64,000 nt of DNA from Allacma fusca (lineage: Eukaryota; Arthropoda; Collembola; Symphypleona; Sminthuridae), in NCBI GenBank assembly GCA_947179485.1, contig OX359245.1, positions 51,633,067-51,697,066 on the forward strand, in the 5' to 3' direction. Shown here in pieces: positions 45,401 to 59,343 of this stretch. The position numbers were made by a program, and so were the translations under genes. The first letter of the stretch is position 1. Each line of letters starts with the position of its first letter. The notes under the pieces were generated by a model. It did no database searches. It was not told the origin of the DNA and was given only the letters and a program-made list of their open reading frames with translations.

Positions 45401-46546
45401 CTCTTTATCCTCCCTTTGATGGTAATCTCCGTCTTGTACTACAAAATCGGGATGTTCTTACACCAGCGGGAAGCCTTCAGTCAGGCTTTCGTCTCCGCCT
45501 CACTCTTCGAGTATGAGAATGAACTCTCGGAACAATCCACCCAGACCCAGATGTCCTCCGAAAATCTACCCAGAACCTCCAGGAAGGCTTTTATCAAGCC
45601 TAGTCTCCGAATTGAGAATAACGAGCGGGAGGAATCAAATCTGGAATGGTGTGAGGAGACACAAAATAATCAAATAAATCCAACTCAGATTGAAGAGAAA
45701 AAAATTGAATTCCTCGAAAAAGATGAACGGAACCAATTATTGGAAAATCCAGGAATAAAAACACTTGACAGTCAAATTGAAACTAAATGTGAGGAGAAAA
45801 TTTCTTTAAAAAAAAATAAACCCATGAAAATTGACAGGCAAAGTGAGGAACATTTCATGGGAAATAATAAAGCGACCCCTCTACTTAAAACAAATAGGAA
45901 TCATTGGTGGGGGAAAATCTCTGTTAAAAGACTCCGCTTTCTGAGACGAACCTCGCCAGGAAGACGCTTTTGGAGGTTAAAGAAGCCCAAAGGGATGAAG
46001 TGTCAAATTAAGTGTAGTAACTGTCGTCAGCATCTCCATCAACATAAAATAAGGGGTCAATGTTGTTATCTTACAAAGCCTGAAACCTTCAAGCATGGGA
46101 TGAGACGTTTAAATGGTCTCACGTCCAAAGTAGGGAAGATCCAGAAACGTGGATCCCTTCGGAGTTTACATTGTCCGTCAAATCTGGTTCGAATAAATTT
46201 TTCAGGGAGTGCTGTTTGTTGCAAAGACTGTGGTTTCTTGTGCTATCACTCCAAGCTAGCGTCCCCTCATAGGTCCCATAAGAATGTGGTGAAGTTACTG
46301 GTGACAATTGTGGTCACATTTGCCGTCTGTAACTTCCCGTATCATTTGAGGAAGATTTATCAAAATTATTTCTACAAGCCGGAGAATGAGAGTGATTTTG
46401 ATGAGCTGGCTACCCCTGTGACGTTCCTTCTAATGTATGCGAATTGTGCTATTAATCCTATTGTGTATGCTTTCCTGAGTAAGAATTTTCGGTCTTGTTT
46501 AATGGACGTTGTTCGATTTAATTGCAAGAAGACTTCGTATGTGTAG
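42474..46546 (+). CDS. TrissinR: Trissin-receptor-like GPCR 2, four exons, complete
   Basis: Exons 42474-42576, 43818-43962, 44557-44716 and 45221-46546 join in phase through GT/AG sites to 577 residues plus stop. TM1 ends in FCFFGN. TM2 carries NLAFANMCVG. TM3 has HTASILILVVISVERY, with ERY for DRY. TM4 is FIMLGVWLLSGIL, TM6 has FAVCNFPYH and TM7 has NPIVYAF. This segment order and wording match insect trissin receptors (Gq-type neuropeptide receptors) as I remember them. Another related neuropeptide receptor is the alternative. The third intracellular loop is very long (about 275 residues), Lys/Glu-rich, with Cys/His clusters. An in-frame ATG at 42432 would add 14 residues; I chose 42474 because MSSEIDMDYYIFD fits a short N-terminus. 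It is a paralogue of the exon at 566-1594. Confidence 0.8.
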
Positions 46547-46758
46547 ACTTAAGACTTGTAGTTTTTATTATAATAATTACGATAGTAGGATTATAGATAT
46601 TCCTGGATTTTTTGTACGATAATGTTATAAGGGTCCAAACTCTAAACAATTTTATACCCAACTCATGGGGACATAATAACTTGACTGAGGCACTTGAGAC
46701 TTTTGAATGAGTAATTTTTAAAATATTTCCTTGAAGTCTGTGTAAAGTTTTGCATTAT

Positions 46759-46815
46759 AATAAATTGTATAATTAATATTTATTATTAATATTATAAAAA
46801 TAATATTTCAATAAA
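46759..46815 (+). terminator. Polyadenylation signals of GPCR 2
   Basis: AATAAA occurs at 46759-46764 and at 46810-46815, roughly 215 and 265 bases after the stop codon. A third lies near 46860. This is consistent with a short 3' UTR. Confidence 0.5.
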
Positions 46816-46869
46816 TATTATTGTGTGTGTACGATTTGAGCTGGCGGAAATTATACGTGAATAAAAATA

Positions 46870-49800
46870 TTTATATGGAAATCTCTAAACAAGATTCTGA
46901 CACTTATTTTTACAAATGGACTTTCACCACTTTCACTATTTTTGGACTTTCACCAAAAACAAGAACTGGGTAAAAGAGGGAAGTAGATTAATTCACAAAA
47001 TCACCCTCAAAAGTAGCAACGTTTGAGTTTCATAACAAAATAATTTTATAAAAGCCGAAAATGATATAGGATGAAAAAAAACGTGAGAGAAAATTTAAAC
47101 TGTCCTGCAACGCACCTGTTATTAAACTATAGTCTTGCATTGCCCCAATTCTAGTTTCGATAAAGGGTGAATAAATTTTAAAACAGGATGTACACACTGG
47201 ACTGTAGAGGATGGTTCATGTCCTTTTTCTGTCCCACTAAAGCCCACGTAAGGGAATAATTCGTAAAATATTTGATTCCCCCAGATTGTAGGAAATTCTT
47301 TTCCAGATTTTCTAAAATTTGTTTCATTGACCTCGACTCATTTTTAGGGTCACAGGGCTCATGGATGTTAAATGACTGTTCTTGTGAGCATAGAATTTTA
47401 TCAAACATAAATTTTGACGGACGTTCGTAGGACATTTTATGGGCTATCCAGGGAGTTACATATAACAGAAGTCTCTACATTGAGAAATGTGGACATGGCC
47501 TATATAATGATCCAATTGCATTTTAGCTACAAATAATTACTCAAATTATACCTGAACTTGAACCCAGCTCGGATTAACATTGATCGCTGATTATACATTT
47601 AAATGAATTATTATACCCTCGCTAAAAAAATTTTTTGCAACGGAACGGGACTCTGAAAAGGTTTTAAAAGGCACAATTGCCATGAAGAAGATCAGAAGAG
47701 TCGTTTGCATTCCCTCATCATTATTTCCAGGTTACATTCTATAGTTGGGATCCGCTTTCATAACGTCCCTAATGGCATAACCAGCTCTCTAAACCCTGGC
47801 GTACATTCTATGTGTGACAGTATTTTGTGATTTGATCTCTTCATTAGAGCCCAGAGCACAAGCCTGAAAGTTATAAAATCCGTAGTCACAAGATAATTGA
47901 AAGACAGCTGGAATATGGGGAAATTACATACATTTTTAACCCTTATTAGTCCCTATACAGACAATAGACTAAAATATTTCTGCCTTTTATAGGGAAAGTG
48001 CAATATGTCTCTTGAATACATAACAAATGGCGCAAATGCTCTGTGTGGGGGATTATCATTGCAACTTTTTAAGCTACTAAAGCTGTTGATAAAAAAAGGA
48101 TTAATAAAAGTTAGCCTCCTAAAAAATCTTATCAATGAGAAAGTTCACAGAATTAGTATAAAATTTTGTTTCATACCTCATTTCAAAATATTCAAATTCC
48201 GCAGGTAAGTAAGGTCGGGGAAAGGAAAGCAATAATTAAGGAAGTTGGATGGGCAATCCAGTATTTTGAAGTATTTCCTGGACACATCTGGCATTGGATA
48301 GCTTATTGAAAGCAATAAAATAACGCCCTTCGAGATAGATGTTATTAGAGATATAATGTTAAAATAGGATAATTTTGTCCCTACTACCTTATTATCCCTG
48401 CGAATCAGGACTTTCGTCTAGTAATAATTTAAATGCTATATGCACTCTCCAGAAGCCTGCTTGCCCGTCGTGTACAAACAAATTAGTAGATAACTTAAAC
48501 ATACATACGACAGAGCTTACGCTAGCTGATTTATTGGCACGTGTGTGTTACGCCCTAAGACCTTCTGCCCCACTCTTTTTTACGTAACAAGTTCATAGCC
48601 TGGTCCCTCAAAAAAAAATACACATAAAAAGCAATATCACAGACCAATAAATATCAAAGACAAGACTGAGATAAGGATGAGTAACTGCCAATTGCAAAAA
48701 GCCCGGGATTACAATTTGACAAATTGTCAGGATTTTAGATTGTCAAAGCTCAGTCAGGCGACTCCAAAAGATTGTCCTCAAGGTCAATGTTACCATCTTC
48801 TCGGAGAAATGAGAATTGATAAGACTCACAATCAGGCGTGATTATAGGTACGATGCTTACAATTAATGGATCATCTGGATGTTAGGAGTTCAAACAGAAT
48901 TTAGTAAGTTGGGTCGTGTGGGACTAAGCACGTTGGAAGGAGATTTTGAGCAAATATGAAGATAAGGTATGGTCTTGGTAAAAATATCCTTGTAAGAGCT
49001 ATATATAGTAATTACTTACTTTCGAGAGGGGGAAATATTCTCAGTCTCAAGGTACCCCAACTTTTACTTTTGGCCTTGTGAGAGGCCTTTTCGTCAAGAG
49101 ATTATCATTAAAATTATGGTAAATCTTGAATCTATTTTCCCGCCATTTTTATCTTTTATAGTCCAATTTCAGCTAAAACGTAAAACTCATTTATTTCCAG
49201 CCGGGCTCCATAGTTTTTTATTAAAAAAATATCCGTATTCGAATTATTATTTAATATAATTATCTATAATATTTGAATACAATATCCAATGCTGAGATAC
49301 AGGAAAATTTCGTGAGATGTTAAAGTTAACCTCGTAAATTCAAAAAATAAAATAAGTTTTTCCACAGTCATAAATTTTGTCCAAAAACTACTCATGTAAG
49401 TATGTACAAAATTTGTCCTTACGTTTGTGGTGACTCAACAAAATGAGACCGAGCAAGGATGGTGATTTAATTTCTGAAGCTTAATTTGTCCAGTTATGAT
49501 ATATTTTGGGGCTCTAGAAGCTCCATGTATTAACATTTGCTGCTTAAAATTTTTGAAATATATTGGAATTTATAGCTAATATTTAAATAAATTGGATTGG
49601 AATTTTTATTTTACCATCAAAATTTTACATTCGAATTGGGATTAGAGTTTGTTAAGATTAATCTTAATCGGAATTTTGTCCATCTATTTCAAATAATTAC
49701 TCCAGCCCTGATTTCCCGGGAGAAAATACCATCTTTGCTTGTAATTAAAACTGTCAGACAAACCCCGAGTCCTTTGACAATCAACTGAATGAATATCATG

Positions 49801-52800
49801 TTTTTAACCTGAATGTTAAGCATCAAATTGCCAACATAATAATTACTATTTGACATTGTGTGTTTCCGTCCTTTTATAAAATACATAGGAACAGGACCCT
49901 ACGTGAGACCACATTTGAAGTGTTTTCTCTATATGTAAAAAACAAATGAGCCACATTATATGTAAACACATTCCCGCAGTTACTACATTCATATTTCCCT
50001 CATTATAGCAAGAATAGCTCACAAGAGTCAAATTCAAGGTTATATTCAACTATGACAGGGGAAGTTCCATGTATTTATTTTCAAAGCACAAGACATGAGG
50101 AGCATCAATTTAACACCCACTCCTAAAGACCTGAGGCTACAGGAAATAATTAATACAGGCAAGCCTCATTGTAAAATAGGGCTACACTTTTCAAAGTATT
50201 TATGTCAACATATAATTACATACATATATATAGATATAGCATATGCTCCCTGATGTGATTATATGTACCTATCAACCCCTCATCAAACTATACTCATGGG
50301 CAAATTATATCTGTAAAAGGAGTCTCAAAATCGGTCTCCGTTGTATCCAGAATTTCCTGCATTTTTCCCCTATTTCCGTGATTTTTCTCAAAGCCCATGC
50401 ATAGAGTCTGGGTTGAACAGGATCACTGCCATTGACGTGTCATTTAAGGATTTTCCTCAAATTTATTTGAAACTGGGAAAATATTCTGAGAATTTTTCTA
50501 TCACTCTCTATGGAGCGTGTCCTCAGCTGGAAATGAGAGACTTTAGGTGGGGGATTCAGAAATTGGTAAATATAATGAAATTACACATGTACATATGTAT
50601 ATGTGCTAAAGAAGCTAGGATTCTTCAATGGAAAAAAAGTCCTTCAATTTGGTATTCAGCACATGGAATTTAAATAGCAAATAGCATCCATAGATATTGT
50701 TATGTATCATAAAAAAAATGGACTGTATAGAAAGACAAATTGAAAAATATTATAATATATTTTTAAACTATAAAAAAACATCGTAACTTTCCGTGTCATT
50801 TTTACAAAAACTCCTGCCAGCCTCAAATAGTATTGAATCCATTTGAATGAAATATGCTTATAATAAAAGAAGCAGCAGCTAAAATACATATGTACATACA
50901 TACATACTTTGAAATGGGAATGTGTTCAAGTAATATTTTATATTTTTTTTAGAACTTACGCTCTAACGGGGGTCTCCAACGCAAGAGGGCACTATTCCTT
51001 TAAAAGGAATTCAGTTCTTTGATCTGTTCTCCAGGCACCCAAAAAAAAGGAACATTTAATTAAATAAAAAAAAGCGCCCCTAAAATTATAATATTTCCTC
51101 CGTTTCCTAGCTCGGCAATGGACAAAAAATAACATGGAAAAAAATTGTAATAATTGGAAGCGTGTACAAACATATGTGCTTATCCCAATGTAAAAATTCT
51201 AATGGAACGAGTCCTTATAAGGAGAACAATAATTATTGAAACTGCTGTGTATGTATGTACATAAATACGAAAACGTCCAATTAATTTTGATCGTATAAAC
51301 AAAATGCTACAATAAAATACGTTATACAAAAGTGGGAAGGTTCAATTCCCAGAAAATATTTTAATTTGACACTGCTAATCGTCCAACTCCCGTTGGGAAA
51401 TTAATTGGCCGCTCGGAATTACTTGGCGATTTGTAATTGTCCGAAATTTCCGAAAATTGAAGGGTTTCAACGCATTATGTCGATATTTATACTTTTGTAC
51501 TTTTCCCTTTGATCCTTAACTTTTTTTATGGGGTATAATTTCGTTCCAGCTAGTAGTTAGAAGTTGCTGCTGAAAAAAGGACGCTTCACTCATATAACAT
51601 CAAAATCCAATTTGTCCTAGACGCGTCCCAGACCTCAACGACTCAGCACAAGGACGAGCCACGACACCAGGAATAAAGCATTAAACTGAAATTTACAAGT
51701 GAATCTTCCCCACATGAGATTCAAAGGAAAGGGAGTGATCTGGAGCGGAAGTCAACATCATCCAGGTGATGGAGGACTTAACAAAAGACGAGACATACAC
51801 TATAGCTACATAAGGAGGGAATGCATTTGATTGAATATGTAATTATATGTATGCAAATACGTGATGCTACAAAGAACAGAGTATTTTCAAACGAAGTTGT
51901 GAATGTTGTGGTTGGTTTGAAGGGAAACGATCAATGAATATATAATTCCCTCAACATTTGGACCAACTTTTTAAAAGCATTATAGGATCAAAGATAGTTC
52001 CCAAAAAAATTCTCACGGACCCGGAGTTTGCACCCCACATTATTATCTAACTTTAGAGGCTTTGTCAAAATAAGTCTTGAATTTTGATGCTCTCGTAATA
52101 TATTACAATGCAAGATGTGAATTACTTGTAAATTCCTCTCTCGTAGAGCTGAGCAGAGGAGGGGGGGGGCTTAGCAAATTTTTTATGTTTTGAAGGAAGG
52201 GGAATTTGATACTGTAGCATTTGAACTAGGATCGTTCCAAAGGACGTAATACTAGATTCAAGTATTGTGTAAATGCAGGGAGAGAAACGATAAATTGCCT
52301 TATAAACCGTTCCCTTGAGAATGTCGACTGTGAATTGTAATGAGAAATTAATAATGCTGTATTTCAATCCGGAGCTGTTTATCAAGTAATTATAGACTTG
52401 AGCTGGGAATTAATTCGGAGTTGGTTCATTCATTGCGGCTTTTACCCTTCCATGTTCATAATAACGATTTTCAGGAATTATGTAAACTATTCCGGGCGAA
52501 ACTTTCACATTCGGGCTATTAACTTGCAATTAGCTTCTATGGAACTAAAATTTCAATATGTGATACAAATGAATGTTACATCCGTGCTTCATTCGGGGAA
52601 TATCGTATCAATTGGGACATCATGGCTTCCCGGCGTTACAATTTGTATATAATTACATAATTATGTACATATAATTAATTAGTAGTGAGTTACAGGGGGA
52701 TCTCCGCACATTACAGGTATTTTCTCATCCCTTCGGAGTCACTTTGTAGGAAATTCCAGTAGTATGTAATTATTAATTTTGAAAAATAATTTCGTATGGA

Positions 52801-55800
52801 ATTTCTAGCTATCAACAAGTGAAACATTGGAAGTAAAAAATTGTACGCTTAGATGCATTGGGAAATTTATTGAAACTGATGTTTGAGGAGGCAGTGGGAA
52901 TAAATTAGTAATTAAATAAAATAAACTTACAACTGCTCAATCTGATGCGGGGAAAAGTCTATGGTTATGATTATGGAAGAAATCCTAGTAAAGCCAACAC
53001 GTAGTTGAGAGTAACAATTTGATTTCACAATTTCGAGTAATTACCTCAAAATACTTCCGGAAGTTATCACGTTACCAAGTGTTTTCAAGCTAGTGGGATT
53101 GAAAACAAATGTGGAACAGTTTTCCTAGAAATTCAGGGCGCTTGTGCTATTTTATATAATTATTATACATAATTAGATACAAGTTATTCATTTTGCTGTT
53201 ACTGAAGTTAAATCCATCCCTCATAATGGTTTATTGGTCTGCGGTTGAATTGTTGGGTTTGAATTTCTGAGGGTTGTTAATTTCAGGGGTAGATATTTAT
53301 GTGGCGTAATTCGTAAGTGTAATTTGAACATCTGGGATTTATCTCCACCTCTAAAATTACCACAATTTCCTTCCTACAGTTTCATATTGATGGCTGGAGA
53401 TTTTAGATGATTTGGAGAAAAAAAAGGTTTGATTGCAGAATGAATAGATATACAAATACACGAATATTTCCTTATTAATGTTAATTAAATAGAAATTTAC
53501 ATTTATCCCTATAGTTAAAGGTTTCTAGAAGGTTTCCATTATTTTCCTATTGGAACCGTAGATTTCCCCAGTGGGTAACCCAGGAGTAGCTCTTCCACTT
53601 ATTATTACCACAATTACCCACTGGAAGGAATATTATTCAAGTTGAACAAATGCAGCTCACTTTATCGATAAGAGCACTTCTTCAAGCCTCAAGTACGGCT
53701 TGTAACATATAATTAAATGCAGATTTGTTGTATTATTTCTCCAGGAATTACATATTTTACACTACTCACATTAGATACATTAATAACATGAAATGTTGTT
53801 TTTGTGCTACATATGTATATACAGTTGATATTAACAGTATATCCTTCTTATAAAATATTTCTTTGCAGAAGCTGAAGCATACATATATTCTCTTCAGCAA
53901 TAAAAAACAATTATATTATTATTACACGTGTTAAATGTAAGGATATAAATTTAATTCCATTGTATGAAAATTTTTTGGAATGGTTCTTACATCATATCAG
54001 ACGTTTTCACATATCATAATTCTTTTCATTAGAGAGTACGCCTACGTAATTTATAAACAGATTAATACCTTTCCTGGGATGCAATGTGACAGAAATGCAG
54101 GAGCATATATGTACATACATATGTATGTAATTATTTATACGCATTTCCATAGCATTCCAAGGGATTTTCAAAGAATTTGAGCTTAAACTCTCTCACGAGA
54201 GGACATCTTTGGAAGGACTTACAGTTCCTCGTACATTATGCAATCGAATGTCAGGGCCAAATAAAAATAAATCCCCTGCAATGAGAACTCACTTGTAAGA
54301 CTTTATTATGTATCTATTTCTTAAGTACAGTGCGTATCCTCATTCAGCTTCACACTAACTATACAATACAAATTAAAATATTAACGCTCCTTGGCTTTGA
54401 CATAGGCTCCTGGCTAATTATGCCGGAATTAATTTTCCGAGCCATTTCCTAAAGCTTTTAAAATATTCATAGAATGCACTAAAATGTAATTCTCCACTGA
54501 CGTTATGACTTGTCTAAAATAATACAGATTGAAACCTTGAAGGGTAAACACGTTCAATTTATTCCAGTACAGTAAACACATCCAAATTCAGTTGTAATAA
54601 GCACGCAGTAGCTATGTATGTATGTATATAATGGCAAATGTCATTGCTAGTATATACTAAAATGCAGGGACCGGGATGAGACGCAAATATGAGAGCAAGT
54701 CTGTGAGTTAATTTGTCCTCAAGTTATTTAAAAGCTTCTCTGGGTTTCATTATAGGAATTCCTGGAATTTATTATTAAACATGGGAAATGTTCTTCATGT
54801 TCTGCATTCCAGGTTTCAACTATTGGGAAGGGAGGAAAAAGCTCGGATTTGCCTGAAAAATTAAACTTGGGAATTTAAGCGGAATGAAGTGATCAAAGTC
54901 ACTTAGGATATCAAAACAAACAAGTGGTAATAAATGTAAGGGGTAAAGTAAAAGTTCCACGTGCAATAAATCTGCTGAATGAAGTACTGCTATGTCTAAG
55001 AGCTTGGAAAAAAATGCATCATACCTTAAAGAAGCACTTCAATCGTATTAGAGTTTCTGGAAGGATGCTTGTGAACGATCTTATCTCTGGATTTGTTGGA
55101 GAAATTGAGCAAAGTGGGCTTTTAACTTTGAAGTGCAGTTTTGTGAGTAACCTTGTAAAACTACTTTACATTAGCACAGTCTCAATGAAGTCATGGTTTG
55201 GGTGTGATAGCAATTATTTAGTATTGTTACAATGAAAATATCGTCAAGGATAGGACAATATCAATACCCTACTTTCCCAAAGAACAGGAGTCCCCGTCAA
55301 AGCAACTCCATTCAAAATGCTCACTCAAGTAGAAGCTTCTGGAAAAGTAAGTAAACAGCAGAGTAATTAAATCTTACGAGCGACCGAGGCACGTGTGGAT
55401 AATTTATATACAATATTTTGTGGGTTAAGTAAATTACACATGCAAAGAAATTAATCATGTCATGCTGTCCAATGAAGGACTGTGTGAGTCTTGAAACGAG
55501 TAAATTTTGAATAGAACGAATGTGACGTAATTCAAAGGAGGTATCAAATAGATCCCAGCCTTGAAATGCGTATGCAGGATAGTGGGCAATCAAGGGCTGG
55601 ACATACAAGTAGGCGAAATTCATTCATTGAAAGGAGTAAAAGTAAGCGTAGACGTTTGTATATTTATACAGATTACAGCCCTGGGATTGGCTCACAAAAT
55701 CAGCTAATACAGTCAAATTCGTTACATTAAAAGATATAGCTGACATAAATTGAAAAATGTAAAATAAAGAAATAATTTTAAATCCTGCTAGCTCTTCAAA

Positions 55801-57180
55801 GTGTGGTAGTCTTTTAAAATATAAGGTCAATAGTTTTGACCTCATTGGAAATTACGGACATTGCCCATGACCTAAGCAAAATAAAAACAAATCTATGAAT
55901 GTACTTATTAAACATATTTTAATTTGTTCGAATTATTACAACAAATTATTTCTGTCGAGTATAACAATAGGAAACTTCGTCTCACTTTGCCCCTAGGACC
56001 CTTGTCCCTCTATGAGCTGGAAATGAGACAGGTATTTCGACACTCTGTACAGCATAGTCGCTACATTTGCTTCTATTTGTTACGTAAATTACTTTCATGA
56101 ATGAGGTCGATGTCCCAACTTTGAGACGAGGACAACTTCGGAAGAGAAATTTATTTTGTGGGACGACATAAGACATAATAACTGCCATGGCCCAAGACCA
56201 GTAGGGTGTATATATGCCAGCTTTGTCATGCTTTTGTGAAATTCCGGCCAACTCCGTTTATATGAATAGACTTATAGTGGATTTCATTCATATTGAGCTT
56301 CCTCCTATTGTTAGATGGCATTTCATTTAAATTCTTACGACTAAATCCTCCCCAGTTCCCCAGGATTAAATATAGATTATATAACTGTCAGATATACAGA
56401 TAGTGGCATCTCCAAATGTTGACAGTTGACACACATTTGCTATCCCTTGGGAACTACTATATAAGAAATTCATACAGTACTCTAAAGTATTTGAATCGAA
56501 TAATTATCGTAGACACTTAAGCACAGGAGAATAAATTTTCTGCAGAAAATTTTCACAATTTGGATTTCAAAATGGCGATTATTCAAATGCAGATAGTGAA
56601 ATGCGAATAATTGAATATCCTATAATTATTTTATTCCTGGAGTTTTGTTCCTCCTTTCAAAATAATTAAACAATTTGGATTTGCATCAAAGGAAAAATTG
56701 AATATGTGCTAAAAGCCTGTGTGAATGTTTAGAGAACAAATATCTACTTTTTCATGACCCAGATCAGTAATCCACGAGGCGAGTTTTTTATCTTTAAATA
56801 CCATCAAAGAGGTGTTGATAATTATGCTTACAACGTATTTCTGTAATAATAGATTCAAGCTACAAGCAAAATTGTAACATGAGCATTCAAAAATATTGGA
56901 CTTTAAAATTTAGCAACTGCTGTTTTATTTTGCCCCAAATCCCAAAAAGGCTTAAATTTGTCTTCAAAACAAGTGTATCTTATTTATCTATCTAAATTAT
57001 TTGTCGCTGTTGTGCAAATGTACGCTAAATAATAAATAAAGAATACAAAATTTTCAATGTCCTCTTGCAATTTGAGATTTTTCTCTATAATGGGCAAATT
57101 TCTAATTACAAAAAATAATAATACTCTTTCGTATACGGGCATTCCATTGTAAGAAAAATGTCCTCCTTATATTTTTGGCT
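46870..57180. other. Long intergenic region, no gene recognised
   Basis: About 10 kb of AT-rich sequence with scattered ACATACATACATAC-type microsatellites (near 50890, 54110 and 54615). I saw no conserved domain, RNA gene or element with clear ends. A minus-strand frame at 55321-55845 is broken by one stop and is noted as a finding only. Confidence 0.5.
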
Positions 57181-57200
57181 GCTCCCAAGAAAATGGTCCC

Positions 57201-58610
57201 TCAATGGTAAGTCACGAGAATACTAGCAGTCAATTCTAAAACTGCACGTAGCATAGTGAGGACCATTCCACGGTCAGCAAAATAGAAGGTCCCAACGTAG
57301 ATCCGAAGACTTCGCATGGATCTGATGGATTTTTGTAAATGCGTCCCAGGTTGAGTCTTCCAAGATCCCAGAACTTCCTGGGAGGTTTGGTTAATCATAC
57401 CCAAAAAAGTGAACACGATCACAAGCTCTCCGGCACAGGCTAAAGCTGAAAGAATCGAAACTCCCGCCACAATTCCCCCAACCTTCATTACCACGATGAA
57501 GTTATAAACGCATAAAAATATGAAAATCCATTTATTGGCCAGAAGGACCACGGGACAAAATATGTGATTAAATTCCTTTTGAATCCATTCCAGACAGCGC
57601 CAAGTATGGATGAAGTTCGGAGATGACCTCAAGGAGTCGAGCGTGTAGTAGGACTTTTGCCCTAACCTAATTGTAAAATAAGGCTTTTTTACCAAAAACA
57701 TGTCATAAGGTCTAGAAAAAATCTTCTGTGATTTAGTCTTACCATAGTTGCAGCAGCAGCTTGTACAAGCTAAATAAATACGGGAGTAGGACCAAACTCC
57801 AGAGGACACAATTAATCATGAAGGTAAAGAAAATGTAGCAAAATACAAATGAAAATCCAAGAACATAAATGATTGTCAAGTTTTTTGGGTCCATTAATGA
57901 GCCCAGGTAAATTGGCATTTGGGGCTGTAGGATGCTCAGGAGCAATTGAAGAACACAAAGTGGCAAGATCAGTCCAATTAGTGACAGCATCAAGCAGGCA
58001 CAAATGTCATCCCGAATGCGCATTTGAGATTCCCGCGGTTCAGTTTGAATTGTGAACTTGTCTGTAACAAACAGCAAATCAACAAGATAAAATTTAATAA
58101 AAAATCCAGCTATTACTAAAATCATTACAAATGTTTGGTCCTGACAATGACATACAATTTAATTTTTTGGTTCAGGTTTTGTTTGTTCATGTTTAAAAAA
58201 ATGTGCTGACACAAATTAAACTAAGCGTTACTTCACGAACCTGCTCTTTCGGAAAAAAATCGGAAATGCATTTCTATGAAACACGGGATAACTTGATAAG
58301 ACTGATAGGTCCCGATCTGAAGAGCAATATTGAACAACATACAGAGAAGCACTGCTATCAAAAATGCCTTTGCCATCCCTGACACTCCCACATTACTCCC
58401 GTTAAAATTTGGGAATAATAGCTGAAGGGATAGGAAAAATGTGTAGGAAATTGTAAGGGCCGTATTGAAGTACGAGCCCATGAAACGTATTTTGGATTTT
58501 GTAATTTCCACCCGATGAGTCTCTTTCGAGTATTCGTAAGGAACGCTGTAAAAATAACTTCCCCATTGAAATCCCTTTAACATAATGTATTTAGTCATTT
58601 TACTGGCCAT
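57201..58610 (-). CDS. Gustatory-receptor-like seven-TM chemoreceptor, three exons
   Basis: Exons 58610-58241, 58061-57743 and 57666-57201 join in phase to 384 residues. The joins are at GCAG|GTTCGT with TTACAG|AC, and ATG|GTAAGA with AATTAG|GT. Seven hydrophobic segments are visible: ALTISYTFFLSLQLLF; AFLIAVLLCMLFNIAL; LMLSLIGLILPLCVLQLLL; the FVFCYIFFTFMI region; WIFIFLCVYNFIVVM; ALACAGELVIVFTFLGMI; and LELTASILVTY. Length, loop pattern and the final TASxLVTY suggest the arthropod gustatory receptor family. The family motif TYhhhhhQF is cut short: the frame ends right after TYH. The first donor is weak. The small second intron (76 bp) is plausible. Confidence 0.7.
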
Positions 58611-59034
58611 TTTCTATTTCAATTATATAGCATTAAAAAACTCCTCTTCAAAATCTAGACCTATTTGAGTAAGTACAGAAGAACTATTTTCCTATTCTTA
58701 TCCCACTTTCCCAGTCTACCACGAAAATTCATTTATGGCTTTGATTGCAGAAACCTGTGTTTTGCGTTATCAAATCCCCAACAGGATTTACTAGTTCTAG
58801 GTGTTTTTGAAAATGAAGCTATGGATTTAATTATTAAAGCATCAAATATATAGTTAACACGATATTGATTACATTAATATAATTGTGATAGCAGTGAACA
58901 CTTATTCATTACGGCACCACGCCTATACATATATGTATGTCTGTACATGTGTGATTGTATATATGGAGAGAATTGTCTAAGCAGCGGACCTATATTATAT
59001 AATAATTAAATAAAACTCATAAAAACGAATTTAT
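58611..59034. other. Region upstream of the GR-like gene
   Basis: It should contain the promoter of the minus-strand receptor. Nothing specific was recognised. Confidence 0.4.
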
Positions 59035-59285
59035 GGTAGTGCATCGCATGGGTTCAAAACAGTCGAACCTGAACCTGGACCCAAACTTTGGGTACCTCAA
59101 AAGTGTGAACCTGTACCTGAAAATGTACCCATTTAACAGGTTAAAATATTTTGATCCTGAACCTGACAAAATTGCATTTTTGTAGTACCCGCACCTGATT
59201 AGAACCTCAACCCGAAAAAGTACCCAAAAGACGACCTGAACCCGGGTATTTTTGAACCGGACCTGAACATGTTTGGGTACTGTGA
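59035..59285. repeat. GAACCTGAACC-type repeat element
   Basis: About 250 bp of diverged, alternately oriented GAACCTGAACC and GGGTACC motifs. They resemble the subterminal arrays of the hAT elements elsewhere in the window. The ends (GCATGGGTTC left, GAACATGTTTGGGTAC right) are weakly inverted. No target duplication was found, so element status is uncertain. Confidence 0.45.
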
Positions 59286-59343
59286 GGTTAACTATAACAC
59301 TCAAACCTAAAATTATGGGACTTAACTTACAATTATGAAATTA

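Noticed and set aside
54924-55235. 103-codon + strand frame
   Set aside because: No recognisable domain, no splice signals in context, and no paralogue in the window.
59017-59304. 95-codon minus-strand frame
   Set aside because: It is a translation of the GAACCTGAACC repeat block.
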